A DNA stretch of 64,000 nt from contig JACKDJ010000014.1 of the NCBI GenBank assembly GCA_020633625.1, positions 26,001-90,000 of the forward strand, in the 5' to 3' direction. This document shows positions 54,634-63,252 of the stretch, piece by piece. Numbering within the stretch: the stretch's first letter is position 1; each line of letters opens with the position of its first letter. Made by a program: the position numbers and the translations under genes. The notes under the pieces were generated by a model. The model saw only the letters and a program-made list of their open reading frames with translations, was not told where the DNA came from and ran no database searches. Origin of the DNA: Myxococcales bacterium. GTDB lineage: Bacteria > Myxococcota_A > Bradymonadia > REDH01.

Positions 54634-55092
54634 GTGGGGCGTGGCGCGCGTCCACATCCTCGACGCTGCGCGGCTCGAGAGCGACGGGACCTGGGGGTCG
54701 TCCGTTTCGCCGCGAACCCTCCCGGCGACGCCTCCCAAGACCTGTTGGCCGAGTTGCAACGTGACCGAAAGATCTCTAGCTCTCAACTTGAGCGCATAAG
54801 CGAGGCCATAGTGAACGACACCATCCCGAACACCGGGAAGCGCGAGCGAAAGACGGCCGCTCAGATCATGGTCGACCACGGTCGAAAGCTCGGACGCGCC
54901 GAGGGAGAGAGGCTCGGACGCGCCGAGGGAGAGAGGCTCGGACGCGCCGAGGGACACGAGCGCGGACGCATCGGGCTGCTACAGCAAATCGCACAAGCAA
55001 CGCTGAGTCCCGACGCGATCGACGCACTGGGCTCCGATCCGTCGCTCGAAGACCTCGAGCGTGCGCTCGCAGGGCGGGTGCCCGGGCTCTAG
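54634..55092 (+). pseudogene. Decayed fragment of an Rpn/PD-(D/E)XK transposase-like protein
   Basis: The open frame of 152 codons begins without a recognisable start region. Its second half reads LLAELQRDRKISSSQLERIS, then HGRKLGRAEGERLGRAEG repeats and a helical tail (LLQQIAQATLSPDAIDAL). That tail is the typical C terminus of Rpn-family recombination-promoting nuclease/transposase relatives, whose catalytic N-terminal domain is missing here. A 24-base unit repeats nearly three times at 54888-54951. A short protein from GTG 54811 is possible but unproven. The rest of 54583-54810 holds nothing else. Confidence 0.5.
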
Positions 55093-55098
55093 GCCCGC

Positions 55099-55554
55099 TC
55101 ACCTAGCGAGGTTCGCCTCGTACCGCGAGACCCAGGCGTCCGGCGTCACTCGCCCGCAAAGCTCACTGATCAGAGCGTAGGGGATGTCGGCGACTTTCTT
55201 GAACCGGACACAGCTCTTTCCCATGTCGAGCTTCGTCCGCGCGTGCTTGGGGTACTCGGCCTGGAACCAAGCGAGGAGCTCCGCGTCCGCGTACATTCCC
55301 ATGTGGTAGAGCGCGACGAAGTTCTTCTGCGAGGCGATGCTCAGGAACGGCAACGGGTCGGTGGGGTTGCAGTGGTAGCCCTTCGGGTACCGTGAGAGCG
55401 GCACCACCCACGAGGGCATGCCATACTGGATGCGCGGTTCGAAGCCGGGCGGCAAAGCCGCGTCGATGACCTCGCGCAGGCGCGTCATCACGTCGCGGCG
55501 GTCGTCTGGGAGCGCCGCCAGATAGGCCTCGATCGACGTCGCTGAGCTCGGCAT
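55099..55554 (-). CDS. DUF1801 domain protein
   Basis: A 151-residue soluble protein from ATG 55554. It has the DUF1801/YdhG-like pattern: IEAYLAALPDDRRDVMTRLREVI at the N terminus, PRIQYGMPSWVV near residue 42, and FVALYHMGMYAD, then MGKSCVRFKKVADIPYALI. These small single-domain proteins are widespread; the function is unknown. The frame is open upstream to 56247 as a shadow of hflX. It is convergent with the Rpn-like fragment, with 6 bases between. The gap 55555-55753 to hflX shows no feature. Confidence 0.82.
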   Translation of the reverse strand: MPSSATSIEAYLAALPDDRRDVMTRLREVIDAALPPGFEPRIQYGMPSWVVPLSRYPKGYHCNPTDPLPFLSIASQKNFVALYHMGMYADAELLAWFQAEYPKHARTKLDMGKSCVRFKKVADIPYALISELCGRVTPDAWVSRYEANLAR

Positions 55555-55753
55555 GGGGGCACACTCGAAAGAAAGAGGAATGTGACCCCTCAAGCCGTAC
55601 ACGCTCGTCACAGCGCGCGCCACGTTGGCGGCACACACGTCTGCGTTGGCGAGGTTTGCGTGGTTCAGGCAACTCTCGGACGCTCGAGGACGCGGCCGGT
55701 AGTCGCTCCGGTCGCCGGCGCCGCGGGGCGCGAGCCGCTTCACTCCCGCGGCG

Positions 55754-57568
55754 ATGTCTGGTAAGCGCTCGCGGTCCGCTCTAGGTGGTTCGCCACCTGC
55801 ACTGTCGGAGACCGCCATCGGCACCAACGTCCACGGAAACGTCCAGTCGCTCAAGGCCAGCCAGCGACGCGCTCTGGAGAAGCTCGGCGAGCGCCGACTC
55901 AAGGCCGATGTGCCGCTCACGCCGGAGCTCGCCTCGCAACTCGCGGAGCTCAGCGACGAGACGCGACGCGCAGTCGGCGTCCTGATCGACCGGCGTGGCC
56001 GCGTCGAGAGTGTCGTCGTCGGTGACGCTCGACGCCTGTACCTACCAGACCTCGGCCGCGCTCGCGCCGGCGGCTCGCGGTTCCGCGGACTTCGACTGAT
56101 TCGCACGCGTCTCGGTGGCGGCGACCTGCTCTCGCACGACGACCTGACCGACCTCTCGAAGCTCAACCTCGACCTCGTCGTCGCCATCGCCGTCGAGCAG
56201 GACGGGTCGGCCGGTCGCGTCGGCTGGGCGCACCTCATTCCGGACAACCCCGCCCGTGAGCACTGGCGAACCCACGAGGCGCCGCGTGCGTCGGCGCTCG
56301 ATTGGTCGTTCGACGACTTCGTCCGAGACCTCGAGGGAGAGTTCGAGTCGAAGCGCGAGGTAGGGCGCCAGACGCAGACGGACCGCGCCGTGATCGTCTA
56401 CGTGCGCACGCGGTCCGACTACGCGCACGCTCAGAACCTCGCCGAGCTCCGCGAGCTCTGCCGCACCGCGGGCGTCGTCGTCGAGGAGGCGTACGTCCAG
56501 TCCCGCGCGGAGCTCGACCCGAAGACCGCGGTCGGCAAGGGGGCCCTCGAGGAGATCGAGCTCCGCTGCCTGCAGCTCGGCGCAGACATCGCGATCTTCG
56601 GGCAGGACCTGTCGCCCGCCCAGATGAAGAACATCACGAGCCAGACGCAGCTCCGGGTGATCGACCGGACGCAGCTCATCCTCGATATCTTCGCTCAGCG
56701 CGCGCAGAGCGGCGTAGGCAAGCTCCAGGTCGAGCTGGCGCAGCTCAAGTATCAGCTCCCGCGTCTGGTCGGACGAGGCACCGGCATGAGCCGGCTCGCG
56801 GGCGGCATCGGCGGCCGCGGGCCCGGCGAATCACGGCTCGAGATGGACCGTCGGCGCGCGCGCGACCGCATCCACCTGCTGGAGCAGGGCATCGAGAAGC
56901 TGCGCGCGGATCGCACGCTGCGACGCAAGAACCGCCTCGACAGCGCCGTCCCGACGGTCGCGATCGTCGGCTACACGAACGCCGGGAAGTCGACCCTGCT
57001 CAACACGCTGACACACGCGCGCGTCCTGGCCGAAGACAAGCTGTTTGCGACGCTCGACCCGACGACGCGACGCCTCCGGTCGCCGCAGGAGCGGGAGCTG
57101 ATCCTGACCGACACGGTCGGCTTTATCCGAGACCTGCCAGCCGAGCTGAAGGAGGCGTTCCGCGCGACGCTCGAGGAGCTCGAGGCGGCGGATCTGCTGC
57201 TCCATGTCGTCGACGCTTCCGATCCGGCGTTCGAGGCGCAGATGCGCTCGACGCAGACGTTGCTCGAGGAGCTGGGGCACACCGAGCGGCCGCGTCTGCT
57301 CGTCTTCAACAAGGTCGACGCCCTGTCGTCCGACCAGCGCGTCGACCTCGGGCTCGCCTACCCAGACGCGGTGCAGGTCTCGGCCCTCCAGCGCGAGTCA
57401 GCGCGCCCGCTGCTCGAGGCGCTCGACCGGTGGTTGGTGCGCAGCGGTCACGGAGAGGTCGTCCCCGAGTGGGCCGGCGCCGCGGCCGACGACGACGGCG
57501 GGACCGACGGCGATGGGCTCGAAGCCGAGGTTCGAGACCCGACGGACGACCCGGAGGCGTCGGCATGA
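55754..57568 (+). CDS. hflX: Ribosome-associated GTPase HflX
   Basis: A 604-residue HflX, longer than the E. coli protein (426) by an N-terminal extension and an acidic C-terminal tail. The HflX N-domain is at about 250-330 (ELDPKTAVGKGALEEIEL, GRGTGMSRLAGGIGGRGPGE). The GTPase has G1 GYTNAGKSTLLNTL near 405, DTVGFIRDLP near 455 and NKVD near 517. HflX binds stalled 70S ribosomes and splits them under stress. The first codon is ATG 55754 (MSGKRSRSALGG). Its stop overlaps the mfd start by 4 bases, so the two are coupled. An even longer frame starting inside it (56302) is the upstream extension of mfd in another frame. Confidence 0.93.
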   Translation: MSGKRSRSALGGSPPALSETAIGTNVHGNVQSLKASQRRALEKLGERRLKADVPLTPELASQLAELSDETRRAVGVLIDRRGRVESVVVGDARRLYLPDLGRARAGGSRFRGLRLIRTRLGGGDLLSHDDLTDLSKLNLDLVVAIAVEQDGSAGRVGWAHLIPDNPAREHWRTHEAPRASALDWSFDDFVRDLEGEFESKREVGRQTQTDRAVIVYVRTRSDYAHAQNLAELRELCRTAGVVVEEAYVQSRAELDPKTAVGKGALEEIELRCLQLGADIAIFGQDLSPAQMKNITSQTQLRVIDRTQLILDIFAQRAQSGVGKLQVELAQLKYQLPRLVGRGTGMSRLAGGIGGRGPGESRLEMDRRRARDRIHLLEQGIEKLRADRTLRRKNRLDSAVPTVAIVGYTNAGKSTLLNTLTHARVLAEDKLFATLDPTTRRLRSPQERELILTDTVGFIRDLPAELKEAFRATLEELEAADLLLHVVDASDPAFEAQMRSTQTLLEELGHTERPRLLVFNKVDALSSDQRVDLGLAYPDAVQVSALQRESARPLLEALDRWLVRSGHGEVVPEWAGAAADDDGGTDGDGLEAEVRDPTDDPEASA

Positions 57569-60500
57569 ACGACGGCTTCGACGACGACCCGACCTCTCCC
57601 GACGACGGCGCCGACGGTGGGGTGATCGACCTCGCCGCGGACCGCGCTCTCGCGGCGACGCGGTACCCGATCGACGAGCTCGTCCGACGCGTCGCCACCG
57701 AGCCACGCACGTCGGTGCACGGCCCCCGCGGCGGCTACCTGTCGCTGATCGTCGCCGATCTCGCGCGGCGCGCGGGCCGTCCGGTCGTCGTGGTGCTCCC
57801 CGAGGCGGGGCACGCGAGGGCTCTTCACGAGGCGGTCGCGGGCTGGCTTCCGAACGCCCCCCCCACGCTGCTCCCTCCGCCCGAGATCTCTCCCTACGCT
57901 GGTGTGGCGCCGGACCGGAGCACCACTCTCAGCCGCGTCGGCGCGCTCGGCAAGGCCGCCCGCCTTGGCGCCGGCGAAGTCCTCGTGACGTGCGCGCTCG
58001 GGTGGAGCCGGAAGTCGACGCCGGCGGCGGCGCTGGCTGCCTGCAGCGGCACGCTGCGCGTCGACGGCGAAGTCGATCTCGACAAGCTTCGGGCCGCGCT
58101 CGTCGCCGGCGGATACTCGCATGTCGGGCTCGTCGAAGACGAGGGGACGTTCAGCGTTCGCGGCGACATCGTCGATGTGTTTGCCCCCGGCGCGCCGCGA
58201 CCTGTGCGGGTCGAGCTATATGGCGACATGATCGAGTCGATCCGCACGTTCGACCCGGAGTCGCAGCGCGGAGAAGCGGACCTCCGGGAGTACACCTTCG
58301 GGCCGGCGAGCGAAGAGGTCCTCGACGATGGAACTCGAGCGACGCTCAGGCGACGGCTGGGTGACCTCGCCGAGCAGCTCCGCATCCCGTCGAACCGCGT
58401 TCAGGCCGTCGTCCGCGACCTGCAAGAGGGTGTGCGTTTCTTCGGCGCCGAGGCGATGCTGCCGGGCTTTCACGGCCGCCTCGAGTCGGTGGCGGAGCGA
58501 CTGCCGCGCAACACACTCGTCGTCGTGTTCGACCCTGACCAGTGCGCGGGCGTGGTGGAGAAGTGGGTCGGGGCGCGGCGCGACGAGTTCGCGCGCGAGG
58601 TCGAGCACGGCGAGATCCACTTCCCGGTCGAGGAGTGGATGGTCGTCGACGACGAGCTGGACGCGTCGCTCTCGTCGGTGGGGCCCCGAGTCGACGTGCT
58701 ACGGCTCGCGCCGCGCGCGGTCGACCTGGCGTTCCCGTGCCTCGACAACGCCGACATCGTCCGCGTGCGAAAGCAGCGCGCGGGCGGCGACGGGGCGGTC
58801 CACGCCGTTCTCGACGTGGTCGAGCGCTGGCGCGATCTGTATGGACGCATCGTCTTCGCCTGCTCCAGCCGGAGCACACAGGAGCGCCTCGCGTCGCTGA
58901 TGCGAGCGTACGGCGCGCCCGTGCGGATGGCCCACGAACTCCCCGACCTGCTCGAGCGCGTCGCCACTCCGTGCGAGGCGTACGACGTCGCGCTGGGCTC
59001 GGCGATCGAGGGCTTTCGAAGCCCGGCGCTCGGGGTCGCGGTCATCACCGACTTCGAGCTGCTCGGGCGGTCTGCGCGTCGCGCCGGACGTGCGGCGGTC
59101 CAGGAAGTGGCGACGCTCAGCTCGTTCCGCGAGCTGCGGCCGGGCGACCTGGTCGTCCACGTCGACTTCGGCGTCGGCCGGTACGTCGACCTCGTCCGTA
59201 TGGATGCCGGTGGGTACGAGAACGACTTCCTCGCGCTCGACTACGCCGACGGCGACCGGCTCTACCTGCCCGTCTATCGGCTCGAACGCGTCCAGCGCTA
59301 CGTCGGCTCCCCCGGCGGTGCGCGGCTCGACAAGCTCGGCGGGACCACCTGGGAGAAGACCAAGGAGCGCGTCAAGAAGCAGCTCGCCGACATCGCCGAC
59401 GAGCTGCTCCGCATCCAGGCCGAGCGCGCCTCGCGAGTCGGGTTCCGGTTCAGCCCGCCCGACGACATGTTTGCAGAGTTCGAGGCAGCGTTCCCCTACG
59501 AGGAGACACCGCACCAGGAGCGCGCTATCGAGGAGGTGCTCGCCGACATGATGGGCGAGAAGCCCATGGACAGGCTCCTCTGCGGTGACGTCGGGTTCGG
59601 CAAGACAGAGGTCGCCATCCGCGCGGCCTTCAAGGCCGTGTGCGACGGGAAGCAGGTGTGTGTGCTCGTGCCGACGACCGTCCTCGCCGAACAGCACGGG
59701 AAGTCGTTCCGTGGTCGACTCCGACACACCGCCGCGCGCGTCGAGGTGCTGAGCCGGTTCCGGACGTCGGCCGAGACCGACGCGATCCTCGGAGATCTCG
59801 CCGCCGGCAAGCTCGACGTCGTCGTCGGAACACACAAGCTGCTCGGCAAGGAGGTGAAGTTCCGCGACCTCGGACTCCTCGTCATCGACGAGGAGCAGCG
59901 GTTTGGCGTTACTCACAAGGAGCGGATCAAGTCTCTTAGGACCACCGTCGACGTGCTCACCATGTCGGCGACCCCGATCCCGCGGACGCTCGAGATGGCG
60001 ATGCTCGGCGTGCGCGACATGTCGGTGATCCTGACGCCGCCGCCGGGTCGCCTGGCCGTGCGCACACACGTCGCGAAGTTCAAGGACACCGTCGTGCGCG
60101 AGGCGATCGAGCACGAACTCGAGCGCGGTGGGCAGGTGTACTTCGTGCACAATCGCGTCGAGACGATCTACGCGATCGCCGAAGAGCTCCAGAAGATGAT
60201 CCCGAAGGCGCGCATCGCGGTCGGGCACGCGCAGCTTCGCGACACCGAGCTCGAGAGCGTCATGCTGCGGTTCTTGAACCGCGACATCGACGTGCTGGTC
60301 ACCACGACGATCATCGAGAGCGGCATCGACATCTCGACCGCAAACACGATGTTCGTCAACGAGGCCGACAAGTTCGGGATGTCCCAGCTCCACCAGCTCC
60401 GCGGTCGGATCGGCCGCGGGAACCTGCGCGCGTTCTGCTACCTCCTCGTCAAGGACCCCAAGAAGCTCACCCCAGATGGGCGCCGGCGACTCGAGGTCCT

Positions 60501-61128
60501 CCAGGAGCACACCGACCTCGGCGCCGGAATCCAGATCGCCCAGCAGGACCTCGACATGCGCGGCGCCGGAAACCTCCTCGGCCGTGACCAGAGCGGCCAC
60601 ATCGAGTCGGTCGGCTTCGAGCTCTACGCTGAGCTCCTCGAAGAGGCCATCGCCGACATGCGGGGTCAGCCTACCGAGGCGTCGCTCGAGCCCGAGGTCA
60701 AGGTGCCGATCGGCGCGTTCATCCCCGAGCACTACGTCACCGACGTCAACCAGCGGCTCGTCTTCTACAAGCGGTACAGCATGGCCCGCACCGCCGAAGA
60801 GCTGTTCGACGTCCACGGGGAGCTCCAGGAGCGCTACGGCGTTGCACCAAAGGCGGTCGAGGCGCTGCGCGACGTCGTGCTGCTGAAGATCGAGATGCGT
60901 TCGATCGGGGCCAAGAAGCTCGAGGCCGGCCCCAAGTCCGTCGTCATCGAGCTCCTCCCCAGCACGCGGCTCAACCCGGACTCCGTCATCGCGATGATCC
61001 AAGCGTCGCGCGGCACCTACGAGTTCCGCTCCGACATGACGCTGGTGCGGCGCTTGAAGGACGCCGAGGGGACCGATATCCTCACCGCTGCGCTCAAGGT
61101 CTCGCGTGAGGTCGCCGCCTGTGCCTAG
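57565..61128 (+). CDS. mfd: Transcription-repair coupling factor Mfd
   Basis: A 1187-residue translocase from ATG 57565 in a 4-base overlap with hflX. Order of domains: UvrB-like N terminus (about 1-400), the RNA-polymerase-interacting CarD-like domain near 520 (ELRPGDLVVHVDFGVGRYVD), and the RecG-like motor. The motor has Walker A CGDVGFGKTEVAIRAA near 674, DEEQ near 773 and MSATPIPRTLEMAML near 800. The TRCF C-terminal domain follows. Mfd removes stalled RNA polymerase from lesions and recruits UvrA. The N-terminal UvrB-homology part lacks Walker A, as in the family. Confidence 0.96.
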   Translation: MNDGFDDDPTSPDDGADGGVIDLAADRALAATRYPIDELVRRVATEPRTSVHGPRGGYLSLIVADLARRAGRPVVVVLPEAGHARALHEAVAGWLPNAPPTLLPPPEISPYAGVAPDRSTTLSRVGALGKAARLGAGEVLVTCALGWSRKSTPAAALAACSGTLRVDGEVDLDKLRAALVAGGYSHVGLVEDEGTFSVRGDIVDVFAPGAPRPVRVELYGDMIESIRTFDPESQRGEADLREYTFGPASEEVLDDGTRATLRRRLGDLAEQLRIPSNRVQAVVRDLQEGVRFFGAEAMLPGFHGRLESVAERLPRNTLVVVFDPDQCAGVVEKWVGARRDEFAREVEHGEIHFPVEEWMVVDDELDASLSSVGPRVDVLRLAPRAVDLAFPCLDNADIVRVRKQRAGGDGAVHAVLDVVERWRDLYGRIVFACSSRSTQERLASLMRAYGAPVRMAHELPDLLERVATPCEAYDVALGSAIEGFRSPALGVAVITDFELLGRSARRAGRAAVQEVATLSSFRELRPGDLVVHVDFGVGRYVDLVRMDAGGYENDFLALDYADGDRLYLPVYRLERVQRYVGSPGGARLDKLGGTTWEKTKERVKKQLADIADELLRIQAERASRVGFRFSPPDDMFAEFEAAFPYEETPHQERAIEEVLADMMGEKPMDRLLCGDVGFGKTEVAIRAAFKAVCDGKQVCVLVPTTVLAEQHGKSFRGRLRHTAARVEVLSRFRTSAETDAILGDLAAGKLDVVVGTHKLLGKEVKFRDLGLLVIDEEQRFGVTHKERIKSLRTTVDVLTMSATPIPRTLEMAMLGVRDMSVILTPPPGRLAVRTHVAKFKDTVVREAIEHELERGGQVYFVHNRVETIYAIAEELQKMIPKARIAVGHAQLRDTELESVMLRFLNRDIDVLVTTTIIESGIDISTANTMFVNEADKFGMSQLHQLRGRIGRGNLRAFCYLLVKDPKKLTPDGRRRLEVLQEHTDLGAGIQIAQQDLDMRGAGNLLGRDQSGHIESVGFELYAELLEEAIADMRGQPTEASLEPEVKVPIGAFIPEHYVTDVNQRLVFYKRYSMARTAEELFDVHGELQERYGVAPKAVEALRDVVLLKIEMRSIGAKKLEAGPKSVVIELLPSTRLNPDSVIAMIQASRGTYEFRSDMTLVRRLKDAEGTDILTAALKVSREVAACA

Positions 61129-62248
61129 CCGTCTGGCAACCGCAGCGCTCGCCGTCGCCGCCCCGCTCGCGGCGTGCAAGCCGCTGCCCCTCCCCGGAGA
61201 GCCGAACGCGCCGCGCGTCGCCGTGGAGACGAGCGTCGGGGGCGAGGAGGAGCGGCCGGACCCGGTCGTCTTCGAAGTCGCGGGGCGTCCGGTCACGATC
61301 GGAGAGATCGACCGACGCGCGCAGCTCGTCTCGTCGACGGCCCAGCTCCTGCTCGACTCCGCACAGAGCCGAGAGTCCCTCGTCGAGAAGCTCCTCTGGC
61401 TCGAGCTGCTCGCGAACGCCGCAGACAGAGAGCAGCTACCGCACGGGGCCGACGAGGCGCTGCTCTTCGCGGACGCAGACGCCCGGGCACGGCTCGACGA
61501 GATCGCCACCGCGACGGTGTCGCGCGGCGACATCACCGCCGAGGACATGACGGCCGCCTACGAGAGCGCACGGCCTTCGCTTCAGAGACCTGCGGCCGCG
61601 CTGGTGTCCGGGCTGTTCTTCGAGACCGAGGAGCAGGCGCTCGACGCGTATGAGCTCCTTCGCCCCCGCGCCCGCTTTGTCCCCGTAGAGGCACTCTTCG
61701 CGCAGCTCGCGCCGGCGCTCGGGTCAACGACAGACTCAACGGGGCCGCAGCTCGGCTGGCTCGGCGCGACTGACCCGGAAGCCGACCCTGCGATCATCCG
61801 CGCGGTCTTCGCGTCTACCGAGGCGGGACTCCGAGAGCCCGTCCTGACCTCACGCGGGTGGGCGGTCCTTGGCGCGGCGCGCTTCCGCGAGCCGCTCGAC
61901 GTATCGATCGACGACGCAGACGGCTACCTTCGGCAGGCGATCGTCGCCGAGCGCATCGGGCAGACGAAGCGCGCCGCCCTCGACGCTGCCCGCGCCGAGT
62001 CCGATGTCAGCGTCGACGCCGACACCGTCGCTCGGCTCGAGGCTGCGCGCGCCCTCGCGACGGTCTCGGCGCCCGCTCGACCTCGGCGGTTCGAGCGCGA
62101 CGCGCTCGCAGGAGCCCCCGAGGCGGTGGCCGGCTTCGAGGTCCTCGAGGCCGCACGCGCCGAGGCCGCGTCCGTCCATCAAAATCCGACACTGAGCGCC
62201 GTCGCCCCCGCCGACGGCTCCGAGCCCCCTGCCGCCGAGCCCGAATGA
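61121..62248 (+). CDS. Parvulin/SurA-like PPIase lipoprotein
   Basis: A 375-residue lipoprotein from GTG 61121, overlapping the mfd stop by 8 bases; a GTG at 61106 would add five residues. The signal is PSRLATAALAVAAPLAAC. Then VVFEVAGRPVTIGEIDRRAQ begins a SurA-N-like helical chaperone segment. A PpiC-type parvulin region is around residues 155-260 (ALVSGLFFETEEQALDAYELL, GPQLGWLG, EPVLTSRGWAVLGAARF), with some core residues altered. The C-terminal Pro/Ala-rich tail is disordered. It probably assists outer-membrane protein folding with the next gene product. Its stop overlaps the surA start by 4 bases. Confidence 0.8.
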   Translation: MPSRLATAALAVAAPLAACKPLPLPGEPNAPRVAVETSVGGEEERPDPVVFEVAGRPVTIGEIDRRAQLVSSTAQLLLDSAQSRESLVEKLLWLELLANAADREQLPHGADEALLFADADARARLDEIATATVSRGDITAEDMTAAYESARPSLQRPAAALVSGLFFETEEQALDAYELLRPRARFVPVEALFAQLAPALGSTTDSTGPQLGWLGATDPEADPAIIRAVFASTEAGLREPVLTSRGWAVLGAARFREPLDVSIDDADGYLRQAIVAERIGQTKRAALDAARAESDVSVDADTVARLEAARALATVSAPARPRRFERDALAGAPEAVAGFEVLEAARAEAASVHQNPTLSAVAPADGSEPPAAEPE

Positions 62249-63252
62249 GCCATCCACGCCGCACCGCCGCGCTTGTCGCGCTCCTCATCACAGCCGGCGT
62301 CGCCAGCCCGGCGGCGGTCCGCGCGGAGGTCATCGATCGGATCATCGCCCAGGTCGACGACGGGATCGTCACGCAGACCGACATCGTGCGGCTGCTCCCG
62401 ATCTACATCGAGGTCTACGGCGTCGGGCCAGACGCGTTCGCGTCGCGCGGTGCATGCCGTGCCCTCGTCGACGACGTGATCGACTTCGTCATCACCAGCC
62501 GCCTCCTGGCCGCCGATGCGCGGAGACGGCAGCTCGAGGTGTCGCCAGCCGAGATCGACGCCTACATCGCCGAGCAGTACAATCGCCTGCAGATGACAGA
62601 GGGCGCGTTCGTCGCCGAGCTCGCCTCCTCGGGCATCGACATCGCCGACTTCCGGGAGTTCATCGAGCTCAACCTGAACCGCGTACGGATGCTCCAGGTC
62701 GAGGTCGCGGCTCGCGTGAATGTCAGCGAGCAGGACATCGACCGGGCGATCCAGGAGCGGTACCCCGACGGGCTCGTCTCGACCCTCATCACCACCAGCC
62801 ACATCTTCGTGCAGGTGCAGGGAGACACCGCCTCGGCCGACGCGACCGCCAGAGCGGAGATCGAAGACCGCGCGCGACGGCTCCGCGAGGGCGAGAGCTT
62901 CGAGTCCGTGGCCCAAGACAACGGCGACGGAACGCGTCGGACCGGCGGCTCGATCGGACAGTTCGCGACGACCGACCTCGACCCGGAGTACTCGCGCGCG
63001 GCGCTTGGCCTCGAGGTCGGCGAGGTCTCGGGTCCCGTCCGCAGCAGCTTTGGCTACCACCTGATTCGGCTCGAAGCAGTCACGCGCGGGCCCGTCGCGA
63101 ACGCCGACCGCGTGCGCGACGCGATCCGGTTCGAGCTGCAGAACTCCGAGACCGAGAACCAGCAGCGCGCGTTCCTCGAGCGCGTCCGCGCGGACGCGTT
63201 CGTCGAGGTTCGTACGCACGACTTCGGCTACTGCGACTCGTTCGGGCGATGA
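62245..63252 (+). CDS. surA: SurA-like periplasmic peptidyl-prolyl isomerase
   Basis: A 335-residue exported protein. ATG 62245 overlaps the upstream stop (ATGA) and gives the signal RRTAALVALLITAGVASPAAVRA. The SurA N-terminal chaperone region begins VIDRIIAQVDDGIVTQTDI (about residue 30-190). One parvulin domain follows (TSHIFVQVQ, FESVAQDNGDG, GGSIGQF, PEYSRAALGLEVGEVSGPVRSSFGYHLIRL). E. coli SurA has two parvulin domains; here only one is present and the other parvulin unit may be supplied by the preceding lipoprotein. It escorts outer-membrane proteins through the periplasm. Its stop overlaps pdxA by 4 bases, as surA-pdxA pairs in many bacteria. Confidence 0.88.
   Translation: MSHPRRTAALVALLITAGVASPAAVRAEVIDRIIAQVDDGIVTQTDIVRLLPIYIEVYGVGPDAFASRGACRALVDDVIDFVITSRLLAADARRRQLEVSPAEIDAYIAEQYNRLQMTEGAFVAELASSGIDIADFREFIELNLNRVRMLQVEVAARVNVSEQDIDRAIQERYPDGLVSTLITTSHIFVQVQGDTASADATARAEIEDRARRLREGESFESVAQDNGDGTRRTGGSIGQFATTDLDPEYSRAALGLEVGEVSGPVRSSFGYHLIRLEAVTRGPVANADRVRDAIRFELQNSETENQQRAFLERVRADAFVEVRTHDFGYCDSFGR

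Noticed and set aside
56302..57564. Upstream extension of the mfd frame inside hflX
   Set aside because: The translation is Arg-rich shadow of hflX; family start and ATGA coupling place mfd at 57565.
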